Below, piece by piece: positions 22,529 to 30,668 of a stretch of 43,787 bases of DNA. Position 1 is the first letter of the stretch. Every line of letters starts with the position of its first letter. The position numbers and the translations under genes are program-made. This stretch comes from Apopatocola sp963618015. Lineage in GTDB: Bacteria; Bacillota; Clostridia; Oscillospirales; Oscillospiraceae. Under the pieces are notes generated by a model. It saw only the letters and a list, made by a program, of their open reading frames with translations, searched no databases and was not told where the DNA came from. The stretch spans positions 1-43,787 of the forward strand of contig CAVEQS010000022.1 in NCBI GenBank assembly GCA_963618015.1, given 5' to 3'.

Positions 22529-23422
22529 ATGCAGGAACTCAAAGGCATCATTTCCGCGTTCATCACGCCGATGCATTCCAACGAAGAGATCAACGAAGCG
22601 GAGCTCAAAAACCAGGTCGAGCGGCAGATCGCCGCAGGCGCAGCCGCGGTGTTCTGCGGCGGCACGAACGGCGAGGGCTATGCCCTCTCGTTTGAGGAAA
22701 AGCTGCGCATTACCGCGCTGACGGCCGAGGCGGCCGGAGGCCGTGTGCCCGTGCTCTCCGGCACGGGGTGCGTCACAACGCGCGAGACCGTTGCGCTCAG
22801 CCGCGCCGCCGCAAAAAACGGCGCGGATGCCGTATCGGTCGTGCTGCCGTATTTTGCCGCGGCGAGTCAGGACGAGCTTTACGCCCATTATATGGCCGTA
22901 GCCGACGCGGTGGACGTGCCGGTGCTCATCTACAACATTCCCGCCCGCACCGGCAACTGCATTGAGCCGGAGACCGTCGCGCGGCTCGCCGAGCATCCGA
23001 ACATTTACGGCATCAAGGATTCAAGCGGCGATTTTGCGCGTGTGCGCTCGTACATCGCCATCGGCGATGAGAAGATCCATGTCTACTGCGGCACGGATTC
23101 ACTCATTCTCGCCTCTCTGCAGGAGGGAGCGGCAGGCGCCATCAGCGCCGTTACGAACATCCTGCCCGAGATGGTGTATTCAATCTACCGCAGTTTTGTC
23201 TCCGGTGACCTCGCCGCGGCGCAGGCAGCACAGGAGGGCATCCAGCCCATCCGCGACTGCTTCAAGCTCGGCAACCCCAACACGGTCGTCAAGCGCGCCG
23301 TGGAGCAGATGGGCTATCCGGTCGGCAAGCCGCGCCGCCCGTTCTGCGGTCTTTCCGCCGCGGCAGACGTTGCCATCACCGATACGATCGTACGCTGCTA
23401 TTCCCAGTACGTTCGGAGATAA
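22529..23422 (+). CDS. DapA/NanA superfamily Schiff-base aldolase
   Basis: A 297-residue TIM-barrel protein of the dihydrodipicolinate synthase/N-acetylneuraminate lyase superfamily. The Schiff-base lysine is K163 in YGIKDSSGD and the catalytic Tyr is Y135 in LIYNIPARTG. Carboxylate binding is GGTNGEG (residues 44-50), closer to the lyase/KDG-aldolase form GTNGE than to DapA GTTGE. In a catabolic operon it more likely splits a 2-keto acid into pyruvate and an aldehyde than makes lysine. ATG 22529 has AGAGGAAC ahead. Substrate is unknown. Confidence 0.87.
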   Translation: MQELKGIISAFITPMHSNEEINEAELKNQVERQIAAGAAAVFCGGTNGEGYALSFEEKLRITALTAEAAGGRVPVLSGTGCVTTRETVALSRAAAKNGADAVSVVLPYFAAASQDELYAHYMAVADAVDVPVLIYNIPARTGNCIEPETVARLAEHPNIYGIKDSSGDFARVRSYIAIGDEKIHVYCGTDSLILASLQEGAAGAISAVTNILPEMVYSIYRSFVSGDLAAAQAAQEGIQPIRDCFKLGNPNTVVKRAVEQMGYPVGKPRRPFCGLSAAADVAITDTIVRCYSQYVRR

Positions 23423-23434
23423 AAGGAGATACCC

Positions 23435-24592
23435 ATGAAGTTCATTCCGTATAAAACCGTAGAGCAGCCGGTGGACGGCCGGCTCTACGCCTATCCGCGG
23501 CGCGGCACGCTGGAATCACTGATCCCCACGCCGTTTCGCAGCAACCACGCCGTGTGCATGATCGAGCTCAAAGACGGCGATCTTCTCTGTGTCTGGTTTG
23601 CCGGGAGCGACGAGGGCAACGGCGATATCAGCATCGTCCAGTCCCGCTTCAGCGCGAAAACGCAGACCTGGAGCGGCGCGGTGCAGATCACGCACGACGC
23701 GACCCGCGCCGAGCAGAATCCCTCCCTTTTCCGCCACCCCAACGGGGAGCTGTGGCTCGTATACGCCGCGCAGCTCTCCCGGCAGGAGCTGACGGGAGAG
23801 CGCTTCAATCTCCAATACACCGCCGTCATCCGCCGCATGATCTCGCGCGACGAGGGCATCACCTGGTCCGAGCCGGAGCAGATGTTTGAGGAGACCGGCG
23901 CGTTCTGCCGCCAGCCGATCCAGATCCTCTCCTCCGGCCGGTGGATCTTCGGCAACTGGATCTGCTATGACGACGACACCCGCAACGGCAGCGACATCAG
24001 CGTTGTGCGCATTTCCGACGACGAGGGCAAAACGTGGAAGCGCGTGGAGATCCCCGAAAGCCGCGGCTGCGTCCATGCGAACATCGTTGAGCTCGGCGAC
24101 GGAACGCTCGTCGCGCTCTTCCGCAGCCGTGCGGCGGATCACATCTACCGCAGCGTATCCGCAGACGGCGGCGAGAGCTGGACGCCGCCCGAGGCCACGG
24201 AGCTTCCGAACAACAACGCCAGCATCGCGGCCATCGCTCTCGGCGGAGCGCGCATCGCGCTCATCTATAACGAGCAGAGCTTCAACGACGACCGCAACAC
24301 CGTTCTCTGGCCGTTCGAGCGGAGCACCGTTTCCCTTGCCGTATCCGAGGACGGCGGCATCACGTGGCCGTGGCGGCGCGTTGTCGAACCGGGCGAGGGC
24401 TTTACCGGCACGGCGAATCTTCGCTGCAACCTCCGGTATGAATACCCCTATCTCTTCCGCGATACGGAAGGGAACCTCCATCTCAGCTACACCTACGCCT
24501 CCCGCATCTGCATGAAGCACGTCATCGTGCCTTCGGACTGGGTATACGGCCAGAAGCAGGTCTGGGACGGCGAGTGCAAGATGTGGGTCTGA
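23435..24592 (+). CDS. Cytoplasmic sialidase-fold (BNR/Asp-box) protein
   Basis: A 385-residue protein with no signal peptide or membrane segment. Four Asp boxes mark a six-bladed beta-propeller: SRDEGITW (137-144), SDDEGKTW (194-201), SADGGESW (242-249) and SEDGGITW (304-311). The N-terminal region (SNHAVCMIELKDGDLLCVWF, then GSDEG) is typical of the predicted-neuraminidase group (COG4692-like). I cannot confirm the sialidase arginine triad. Cytoplasmic location inside a radical-enzyme operon argues against a secreted glycosidase. It follows the aldolase by 12 bases with AAAGGAGAT as ribosome site. It may be a hydrolase, lyase or isomerase acting on an imported ligand. Confidence 0.75.
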   Translation: MKFIPYKTVEQPVDGRLYAYPRRGTLESLIPTPFRSNHAVCMIELKDGDLLCVWFAGSDEGNGDISIVQSRFSAKTQTWSGAVQITHDATRAEQNPSLFRHPNGELWLVYAAQLSRQELTGERFNLQYTAVIRRMISRDEGITWSEPEQMFEETGAFCRQPIQILSSGRWIFGNWICYDDDTRNGSDISVVRISDDEGKTWKRVEIPESRGCVHANIVELGDGTLVALFRSRAADHIYRSVSADGGESWTPPEATELPNNNASIAAIALGGARIALIYNEQSFNDDRNTVLWPFERSTVSLAVSEDGGITWPWRRVVEPGEGFTGTANLRCNLRYEYPYLFRDTEGNLHLSYTYASRICMKHVIVPSDWVYGQKQVWDGECKMWV

Positions 24593-24704
24593 CGAAGCGT
24601 TTACTTCCTCCTTCCCTGCCGTACCGGCCCGGGCGGGCGCGCTCAGCCGTGTCCGTCCGGCCGTGCGGCAGGTCGATTTATGAAAAACGAAAGGGGATCT
24701 TGAC
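24593..24704 (+). other. GC-rich intergenic region with likely RNA structure before the activase
   Basis: 112 bases with no reading frame of note. CTGCCG near 24619 and CGGCAG near 24667 enclose a very GC-rich stretch with further self-complementarity (GGCC/GGCC, CCGGGCGG/CCGTCC-like), followed by an AT-rich linker and the ribosome site. No T-run and no clear promoter hexamers are seen. It could lower activase expression relative to upstream genes or serve as a processing site. Confidence 0.35.
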
Positions 24705-25649
24705 ATGGCGGTGTTTTCCTCCGCCTCTGGCGAAGCGCGCAGCGTGACCGGTACTGTATTCAATATCCAGCACTACTGCATCCACGACGGCCCGGGCATC
24801 CGCACGAACGTGTTCATGAAGGGCTGCCCGCTGCGGTGCATCTGGTGCGCCAACCCGGAATCCCAGCGCGTTCAGCCGGAGCTATTGTACCGAAAGGACA
24901 AATGCACCGGCTGCGGCCGGTGTGCGGCCGTATGTCCGGTGCATGCAATAACGATGATCGAAGGGCGCGCCGCAACGGATCGCTCGCTTTGCAAAAGCTG
25001 CGGCCGGTGCGCGGAGGCCTGCCCCCACGAGGCGCGAACCATTGCCGGAGAAAGGAAGACCGCCGGAGCGGTCGCCGACGAGGTGCTGGAGGAAAAGCTC
25101 TTCTACGGCGCAGAGGGCGGCGTTACCGTCACGGGCGGCGAGGCATTTGCCCAGCCGGAATTTACGGAGGCAGTGCTCCGGCTCTGCCGTGAGGGCGGCG
25201 TCACTACAGCAGTCGAAACGTGCGGTCAATTTTCCTGGGAGCGCGTCGGCCCGGTTTTCCGGAGCGTGGACTTCGTCCTTTTCGACATGAAGGAAATGGA
25301 CGCGGAAAAGCACCGCGCCTTCACCGGAGTGACCAACGAGCGCATTCTGGAAAATCTCGAACACATCTCGCGCGAGACCGCGTGCGAGATCTTCATCCGC
25401 TGCCCGGTCATCCCCGGCTGCAACGATACGGAATCCAACTACCGCGCGCTCGGCGCGTTTCTTCAGGAGCACGGCATCCGTTTCCGGGAGATCAACCTGC
25501 TGCCGTACCACAATCTCGGCGTAGGAAAGCGCGAAGAACTGGAAACGGCGGAGGCAGGGTTTGAAACCGTGACGCCTCCGCCGGAAAAGCTGGAATCGCT
25601 TCGGCAGATCCTGCTCGAGCGCGATCCCGGCTGGATCGTGACTTACTGA
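24705..25649 (+). CDS. Glycyl radical enzyme activating enzyme (radical SAM)
   Basis: A 314-residue activase. The radical SAM cluster motif CX3CX2C is at C41, C45 and C48 in KGCPLRCIWCANPES. An inserted ferredoxin-like domain carries two [4Fe-4S] sites, C67/C70/C73/C77 and C96/C99/C102/C106, as in activases of the dehydratase/lyase branch and unlike PFL activase. Further motifs are VTVTGGEAFAQPEF and FDMKEMD. It should abstract hydrogen from G780 of the radical enzyme at 13198. ATG 24705 has AAAGGGGA upstream. It is the last gene of the operon; its end overlaps the convergent regulator by seven bases. Confidence 0.95.
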   Translation: MAVFSSASGEARSVTGTVFNIQHYCIHDGPGIRTNVFMKGCPLRCIWCANPESQRVQPELLYRKDKCTGCGRCAAVCPVHAITMIEGRAATDRSLCKSCGRCAEACPHEARTIAGERKTAGAVADEVLEEKLFYGAEGGVTVTGGEAFAQPEFTEAVLRLCREGGVTTAVETCGQFSWERVGPVFRSVDFVLFDMKEMDAEKHRAFTGVTNERILENLEHISRETACEIFIRCPVIPGCNDTESNYRALGAFLQEHGIRFREINLLPYHNLGVGKREELETAEAGFETVTPPPEKLESLRQILLERDPGWIVTY

Positions 25650-27469
25650 CCGCTCTTTTCCCCGGCGTTCTTTTCCGCCGGAGCGATGGATTTGATCATC
25701 CGCCAGAGCGTCGTGCGGCTGATGCCGAGCCGGGCGGCCAGTTCGGCCTGGTTGTACCGTCCCTCGTTCATCAGCAGGCGAAGCACATCGAGATTGATCT
25801 CCTCGAGCGGGCGGTGGATGTTGATAACGGCGGTATCGTCCGTGATAAGCGTGGAGGCGGGTTCCTCCTTGCGCAGGCACGCGGCGACCTCCTCCTCGCG
25901 GATGTACGACGCATCGGCGCGAAGGACAAGCTCCTGCAATACACGCCGGAACTGGTTGAGATTGTGCCGCCAGTGGTATCTCTGCAAAAGCGCCATCGCG
26001 CCGGGCTCAAACCCGACGACCTGCCGGCCGAACTTGGCGTTGATGAGGCTGATGTAGAGCGCGGCAATGCTCGGGATATCGTCCGCTCGCTCACGCAGCG
26101 GAGGCGTTTTCAGCGTGAGACATGAAAGGCGCGGTACCAGCGTGCGGTACATCTCGCTTTCATAGATCTTGCTGAATTCCTCCGTGGAGCAGGCAAAGAT
26201 CAGCTTGCTGCGCACAGCGGCGCCGCTGCTTTCGATCGCCTGCAGGAGCTGCGCGAGCTGCTCCGAGCTCAGAGCCTGGATACCCTTGAAATACAGCGTT
26301 GTATGCACCGCATAAAGCGGGGAATCCGCGTTGGAAAGAAAGGCGGAAAACGCCCTGTCCGGCATATCGGCACAGGAGATCGTGTAGAGCGAGTTCTGCG
26401 CGAACGGCCCGTTTTCGTAAAGAAGCCGCGCGGCGGCGTCCTTTCCCGTACCTACCTCGCCGAGGATCAGGATGGGAAGCATCGTCGGCGCGATCTTCTC
26501 TATCGTCTCGCGCAGCGCGCCGATGTTATTGGCACTGCCGCTGCTTTCAAAAATATCCACCGCTGCAAGGTCGCGCGGATTCGTCACGGAAATGAACCCG
26601 GCGTCTGCCGCGACCGGCGTGCCGCGCAGCTCGGCATACACGAGATAGATCGGCTCGTTCTGCCCTTCGCGGCTCTCCCGCGCCGTGATGGTAACGGTCT
26701 GGCCGTTCCATCGGCGGACAAGATGATCCGGCAGCGGAGACACAAGCGGGAACACGCTCTTCTGTACGATCCGAAGAAGCTCCCGCCGCTCCCCTTCGGG
26801 CGGGAGCGAGGAATAGAGCAGCTCCTTCTCCCGGTTGAAGATAAACACCTCCACCGGCGACTCGCGCAGCGCGGCGCTGAGCATCCGGCGGCTGGCCTGT
26901 ATGTCCCGGAATTTGGACGCGAGCTGCACAGCTTCGTTCACTGCCGCTTCCAGACTCTCCGCGCCCGAGGTGATCAGAATGGAATTCATGCCGAGCTGCC
27001 GGGCGTGCAGCGAGGAGATCATGTCGCCGAGCACGAGGCTGTACCCCTCGCCTTTGAGCTGCGAGAGGACGGGTGAGGCATCCGTCTCTTCCCGGAGCGT
27101 TACGATGCGGATGCGCTGGTTCAGAAGCTCGCAGAGCACATGGGCGTATTCCGTGATATTTTCAAAGCCGACAATGGCAAACTTATCCGCATAGCTCTCC
27201 GCAGTCTTGATGGCGCGGAGAATGTCGAACACCGAAATGGAGGTCTTTACGACTGGGATCGCGGTGCTCCTCGCGATCAGATTTCCTGTTCCGCCGCGGG
27301 AGATGATCACGTCGTAATCGGACAGATCCTCCTCCGAAACGATCCGAAGGCCCTCGTCCAGGTTGCCGACGAAGGCATTGAGCTCAATGTCGTCCCGGCG
27401 GGCAGCGATGCTCTTCAAAAGCTCGCACATTCCTTCATAAGGCGCAACCGCAAGAATCCGTGTTTTCAT
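25643..27469 (-). CDS. PrpR-N/AAA/Fis regulator with degenerate sigma-54 activator domain
   Basis: A 608-residue regulator. Residues 1-185 are a PrpR-N-type sensor (SRGGTGNLIARS, PVVKTSISVFDILRAI). Residues 195-285 look PAS-like. Residues 310-530 are an AAA+ module and residues 555-595 a Fis-type helix-turn-helix (AELAARLGISRTTLWRMIKS). Walker A is present as GEVGTGKD (337-344), but the GAFTGA loop is missing and the Walker B site reads LYFKGIQ in place of LFLDEI. It therefore cannot be a normal sigma-54 activator and may act like TyrR on sigma-A promoters or as a repressor. ATG 27469 has GGGAGG six bases upstream; the ATG at 27475 abuts it. It probably controls both flanking units. Confidence 0.85.
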   Translation of the reverse strand: MKTRILAVAPYEGMCELLKSIAARRDDIELNAFVGNLDEGLRIVSEEDLSDYDVIISRGGTGNLIARSTAIPVVKTSISVFDILRAIKTAESYADKFAIVGFENITEYAHVLCELLNQRIRIVTLREETDASPVLSQLKGEGYSLVLGDMISSLHARQLGMNSILITSGAESLEAAVNEAVQLASKFRDIQASRRMLSAALRESPVEVFIFNREKELLYSSLPPEGERRELLRIVQKSVFPLVSPLPDHLVRRWNGQTVTITARESREGQNEPIYLVYAELRGTPVAADAGFISVTNPRDLAAVDIFESSGSANNIGALRETIEKIAPTMLPILILGEVGTGKDAAARLLYENGPFAQNSLYTISCADMPDRAFSAFLSNADSPLYAVHTTLYFKGIQALSSEQLAQLLQAIESSGAAVRSKLIFACSTEEFSKIYESEMYRTLVPRLSCLTLKTPPLRERADDIPSIAALYISLINAKFGRQVVGFEPGAMALLQRYHWRHNLNQFRRVLQELVLRADASYIREEEVAACLRKEEPASTLITDDTAVINIHRPLEEINLDVLRLLMNEGRYNQAELAARLGISRTTLWRMIKSIAPAEKNAGEKSGQ

Positions 27470-27527
27470 GGACATCCTCCCTTTTCTGTGTAAATGAGAA
27501 GCGTTCGTGAAATCAATATATCATATT

Positions 27528-27578
27528 ATGTTGTAAATTAAAACATTATTTCGCATGTTCGAATTTTTTTTGGAACAT
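27528..27578. promoter_or_regulatory. Two ATGTT...AACAT inverted repeats between regulator and pdxA
   Basis: ATGTT-N9-AACAT at 27528-27546 and ATGTTC-N12-GAACAT at 27555-27578, centres about 30 bp (three helical turns) apart, in the AT-rich divergent intergenic region. On the minus strand a weak promoter, TTTTAA-17-TATATT, overlaps the first repeat. Part of the second (TGTTCCAAAA, reverse strand) recurs at 13098-13107 upstream of the radical enzyme. Likely binding sites of the PrpR-like regulator. Confidence 0.5.
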
Positions 27579-27630
27579 AATGGAAAGAATCCGAGAAATG
27601 TTAAAAAATGAATTACGAGGTGATGAGAAC

Positions 27631-28740
27631 ATGAAACCATTGCTTGCCATAACCATGGGCGACCCGTCCGGCAACGGCCCGGAGCTGTCCGTCAAGGCGC
27701 TGATGGATGCGGGTACCTACGAGATATGCCGCCCGCTCATCGTCGGCGACGCCGCGGCGCTGGAGGAGGCACGGAAAACGATTCCCGGCGGCGAGACCTT
27801 CGCCGTTCACGCAGTGCAAAGTCCCGGTGAGGCGCTTTTCCGCCACGGGACGATCGATGTGCTGGATATGGGGCTGCTCGATCTCTCCAAGCGGCTCTTC
27901 CGGCGGCAGGAGAAGGAGCTTGCCGGACGCATGGACGCCGCGGCGCTCGCGGCGGCGTATGAGGAAAGCCGCCGCATGTGCGGCGAGTGCGCGTTCCGGT
28001 ATGTGCAGAAGGCCATCGAGCTTGCGATGAACGGCGAGGCGGACGGCACGGTGACGAACGCACTCAACAAGGACAACATCAATCTCGCAGGGCATCACTT
28101 CTCCGGTCACACGGAGATCTACGCCCACTTCACGAAAACGAAGAAGTACACTATGCTGCTCGCGCATGAGGATCTCCGCGTTGTGCATGTATCGACGCAC
28201 GTATCGCTGCGCGAGGCGTGCGACCGCGTGAAGAAGGAGCGCGTGCTCGACTGCATCCGCATGGCGAACGACTGCTGCCTCGCGCTCGGCATCGCCCGCC
28301 CGAAGATCGGCGTGGCGGGGCTCAACCCCCACTGCGGCGAAAACGGCCTTTTCGGCACGGAGGAGATCGAGGAGATCCAGCCCGCCATCGACGCGGCGCT
28401 CGCCGAGGGCATCTGCATCCCCGAGGGCAAGCCCACGCCGCCGGACTCTGTGTTCTCCAAGGCGCTGGGCGGCTGGTACGATATCGTCGTCGCCATGTAC
28501 CACGATCAGGGGCACATCCCGCTGAAGGTGAAGGGCTTTGTGTATAACCGCGAGCTTCACAAATGGGACGCCGTCGCCGGGATCAACGTGACGCTGGGGC
28601 TGCCGATCATCCGCGCCTCGGTCGACCACGGCACAGGCGAAGGCCACGCGGGCGACGGCAGCGCCAACGCCCTGAGTCTGATGAACGCGATCCATTTTGC
28701 CGCGCAGATGGCAAACAGCCGGAAACAAACGAACGATTGA
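27631..28740 (+). CDS. PdxA-family 4-phospho-acid dehydrogenase (PdxA2-like)
   Basis: A 369-residue protein with PdxA hallmarks: N-terminal AITMGDPSGNGPEL and the metal-binding histidines expected in SGHTE (H160), LNPHCGE (H234) and YHDQGH (H291), then VDHGTGEGHAGDGSA. PdxA oxidises 4-phosphohydroxy-threonine. PdxA2 members paired with DUF1537 kinases oxidise and decarboxylate 4-phospho-threonate or -erythronate to dihydroxyacetone phosphate and CO2. The kinase at 21269 and the absence of other vitamin B6 genes favour the PdxA2 role. ATG 27631 follows GAGGTGAT; the upstream in-frame ATG at 27580 falls inside the operator region. Confidence 0.87.
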   Translation: MKPLLAITMGDPSGNGPELSVKALMDAGTYEICRPLIVGDAAALEEARKTIPGGETFAVHAVQSPGEALFRHGTIDVLDMGLLDLSKRLFRRQEKELAGRMDAAALAAAYEESRRMCGECAFRYVQKAIELAMNGEADGTVTNALNKDNINLAGHHFSGHTEIYAHFTKTKKYTMLLAHEDLRVVHVSTHVSLREACDRVKKERVLDCIRMANDCCLALGIARPKIGVAGLNPHCGENGLFGTEEIEEIQPAIDAALAEGICIPEGKPTPPDSVFSKALGGWYDIVVAMYHDQGHIPLKVKGFVYNRELHKWDAVAGINVTLGLPIIRASVDHGTGEGHAGDGSANALSLMNAIHFAAQMANSRKQTND

Positions 28741-28760
28741 AAGAGAAAGGACGGATCACC

Positions 28761-29918
28761 ATGACGTACAAGCTCAATCAGCCCGGATGCACCTTTGCCG
28801 GTGCGGGCAGTCTCTCCCATGTGGCGGACATTCTCTCGGAGGAGGGCGCCAAAAGCGTTCTCATCTTTGCCGACCGCGCGATGATCTCCATCGGGCTCAT
28901 CCGCCTGCTGACCGACGAACTCGACAAGCTCCCGGAGGTGCACTACAGCATCTATTCCGACATGGCTACCGAGCCGAGCTATCAGGACGTGGAGCACGTC
29001 GTTTCCGAGGCCGGAAACGAGGGGTGCGATCTCATCATCGGCATCGGCGGCGGCAGCGTGATGGACGCGGCAAAGCTCTTCAGCGTGCTCAAGGGTGCGC
29101 CGTATACCATCCGCGATCTTCTGCGTGACCCGAAGCTTGCCCGCAAGGTGCGCAAAACGCTCATGATCCCGACGACCTGCGGCACGGGCGCAGAGGCTAC
29201 CTGCAACGCCATTGTCGCCATTCCCGAAGCCGACGATAAGAAGGGCATCGTGAACACCTGCATGATCCCGGACTATGTCATTCTGGACAGCCGTCTGATC
29301 GAAAAGCTCCCGAAATCCATCGTCGCCTCCACGGGTGTGGACGCGCTGGCGCACGTTGTGGAGTGCTACACCTCCCTCAAGGCGACGCCGCTGAGCGACA
29401 CCTACGCCGAGGCCGGCGCAAAACTCATCTTCCACAATCTCCGCGAGGCTTATCTCGATCCCGAAAATCTCGCCGCGCGCGAAGCGCTGATGCTGGGCGC
29501 GTACTATGGCGGCATCGCCATCACCGGCAGCGGCACAACGGCGGTGCACGCGCTCTCCTACCCGCTCGGCGGAAAATACCACATCGCGCACGGCACCTCC
29601 AACGCCATTCTCTTCGCGCATGTGATGGCGTTCAACAAGCCCGCGTGCGAAGCGCAGCTCGCCGCGCTCTGCGACGCGGTGTACCCGGAGCTGGTCGCCC
29701 AGCCCGCCGCCGACCGCGCACAGAAGATCATCGATGAGATCGAAGATATCGTCCGCGTGACGAACATCCCCACCGATCTCTCGCAGTACCACATCACCGG
29801 CGACGATCTGGACTTTCTCGTCAAGGCCGGCAGCGAGCAGACCCGCCTTCTCGTCAACAACCGCCGCACCCTCTCTCTGGATGACATTCGGAGCATTTAT
29901 CAGAAGGTCATCGGCTGA
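28761..29918 (+). CDS. Iron-type (group III) alcohol dehydrogenase
   Basis: A 385-residue enzyme with nucleotide-binding GIGGGSVMDAAK, PTTCGTGAEAT, and metal ligands in GVDALAHVVECY and HALSYPLGGKYHIAHGTSNA. The family reduces aldehydes to alcohols or oxidises alcohols with NAD(P)H. ATG 28761 lies 20 bases after the PdxA stop with AAAGGACGG as ribosome site, so the two genes are co-transcribed. In the locus it could remove the aldehyde released by the radical enzyme or aldolase while regenerating NAD+ used by the PdxA-like step. Followed by a strong terminator. Confidence 0.92.
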   Translation: MTYKLNQPGCTFAGAGSLSHVADILSEEGAKSVLIFADRAMISIGLIRLLTDELDKLPEVHYSIYSDMATEPSYQDVEHVVSEAGNEGCDLIIGIGGGSVMDAAKLFSVLKGAPYTIRDLLRDPKLARKVRKTLMIPTTCGTGAEATCNAIVAIPEADDKKGIVNTCMIPDYVILDSRLIEKLPKSIVASTGVDALAHVVECYTSLKATPLSDTYAEAGAKLIFHNLREAYLDPENLAAREALMLGAYYGGIAITGSGTTAVHALSYPLGGKYHIAHGTSNAILFAHVMAFNKPACEAQLAALCDAVYPELVAQPAADRAQKIIDEIEDIVRVTNIPTDLSQYHITGDDLDFLVKAGSEQTRLLVNNRRTLSLDDIRSIYQKVIG

Positions 29919-29932
29919 TACAAACCGGCAGA

Positions 29933-29970
29933 AAAGCCCGGAAGCCTCTTTTCAGAAGCTTCCGGGCTTT
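29933..29970. terminator. Bidirectional terminator between adh and the AlkD-like gene
   Basis: A perfect 13-bp stem AAAGCCCGGAAGC/GCTTCCGGGCTTT, usable on both strands of this convergent pair; TTTTGTT follows on plus. Confidence 0.85.
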
Positions 29971-29972
29971 TG

Positions 29973-30668
29973 TTATTCGCGTATGGCGAGGGTTCGGAGA
30001 TAGGCCTTCTGCTCGTCGGTGACGCGGTAGCTTTCGATGGCCTTGCGGATGGTTTTGTTGTGAGTCCAGGGGTCAAGACGGCGCTGTTCGATGTATGGGA
30101 TCGCCGCTTCGTACTGCTTGGCGAGCGCTGTGGCAAAGTACCAGGCGATCATCATGTTTACATAATATTCTTCACTTTTAATTATGGAAACCCCTTCGAG
30201 ATATTCCGGGCGAAAATCCGCATCGAGATAATGCGTCATGAGCATTTCGATGCCAAAGCGCATAGTATAGGTCTTCCCGCTTTGCATCCAGCGGCGGCAC
30301 TCGTCCGGCAGAACCGGAGGGTGCTTTTTGAACGCCTTCGGGCGCAGCGCATCGCACGTCGCCCAGTTGTCCACATACGGAAGAAAGGCGCCAAGCGCCG
30401 CAACAGCCGCGGCATAGTCCTTTTCCTCGTTTAAGATCAGCGCGTGGAGGTTGTTCTCGTCCAGATACCGGTGCGGAAGATCGGTGAGAAAGAGGCCGAT
30501 GTCCGGCTCCTTACAAAGCTCCTTGGCGAGTGAGCGGCAGTCCGGCATGCGCACGCCGAGAACAGTTTCCGGCGGAAGCGTCGGGACGAGCTTCGCCATA
30601 AAGGGCGCGTTTTTCTCATCGCGCAGCGCGAGGAGGCGGGCTCGTACCGCCTGCGGCGCGCCGCTCAC
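29973..30668 (-). CDS. DNA alkylation repair protein (AlkD/ALK HEAT-like)
   Basis: A 231-residue all-helical protein matching the DNA alkylation repair family. The diagnostic stretch is YYVNMMIAWYFATALAKQYE, with later LDPWTHNKTIRKAIESYRV. AlkD-type HEAT proteins excise positively charged alkylated purines without base flipping; activity here is inferred from family. GTG 30668 overlaps the upstream phosphodiesterase stop as GTGA, so it is the last gene of the minus-strand run and ends at a strong terminator. Confidence 0.83.
   Translation of the reverse strand: MSGAPQAVRARLLALRDEKNAPFMAKLVPTLPPETVLGVRMPDCRSLAKELCKEPDIGLFLTDLPHRYLDENNLHALILNEEKDYAAAVAALGAFLPYVDNWATCDALRPKAFKKHPPVLPDECRRWMQSGKTYTMRFGIEMLMTHYLDADFRPEYLEGVSIIKSEEYYVNMMIAWYFATALAKQYEAAIPYIEQRRLDPWTHNKTIRKAIESYRVTDEQKAYLRTLAIRE

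Noticed and set aside
21269..24592. Sialic acid catabolic operon (importer, NanA-like lyase, sialidase)
   Set aside because: No nanK, nanE, nagA or nagB; the sialidase-fold protein is not exported, and the kinase is DUF1537 type.
13198..25649. Bacterial microcompartment locus
   Set aside because: No shell proteins and no CoA-acylating aldehyde dehydrogenase are present.
27631..28740. Housekeeping vitamin B6 pdxA
   Set aside because: No other pyridoxine gene nearby, and a DUF1537 kinase in the same locus favours the PdxA2 catabolic role; not excluded outright.
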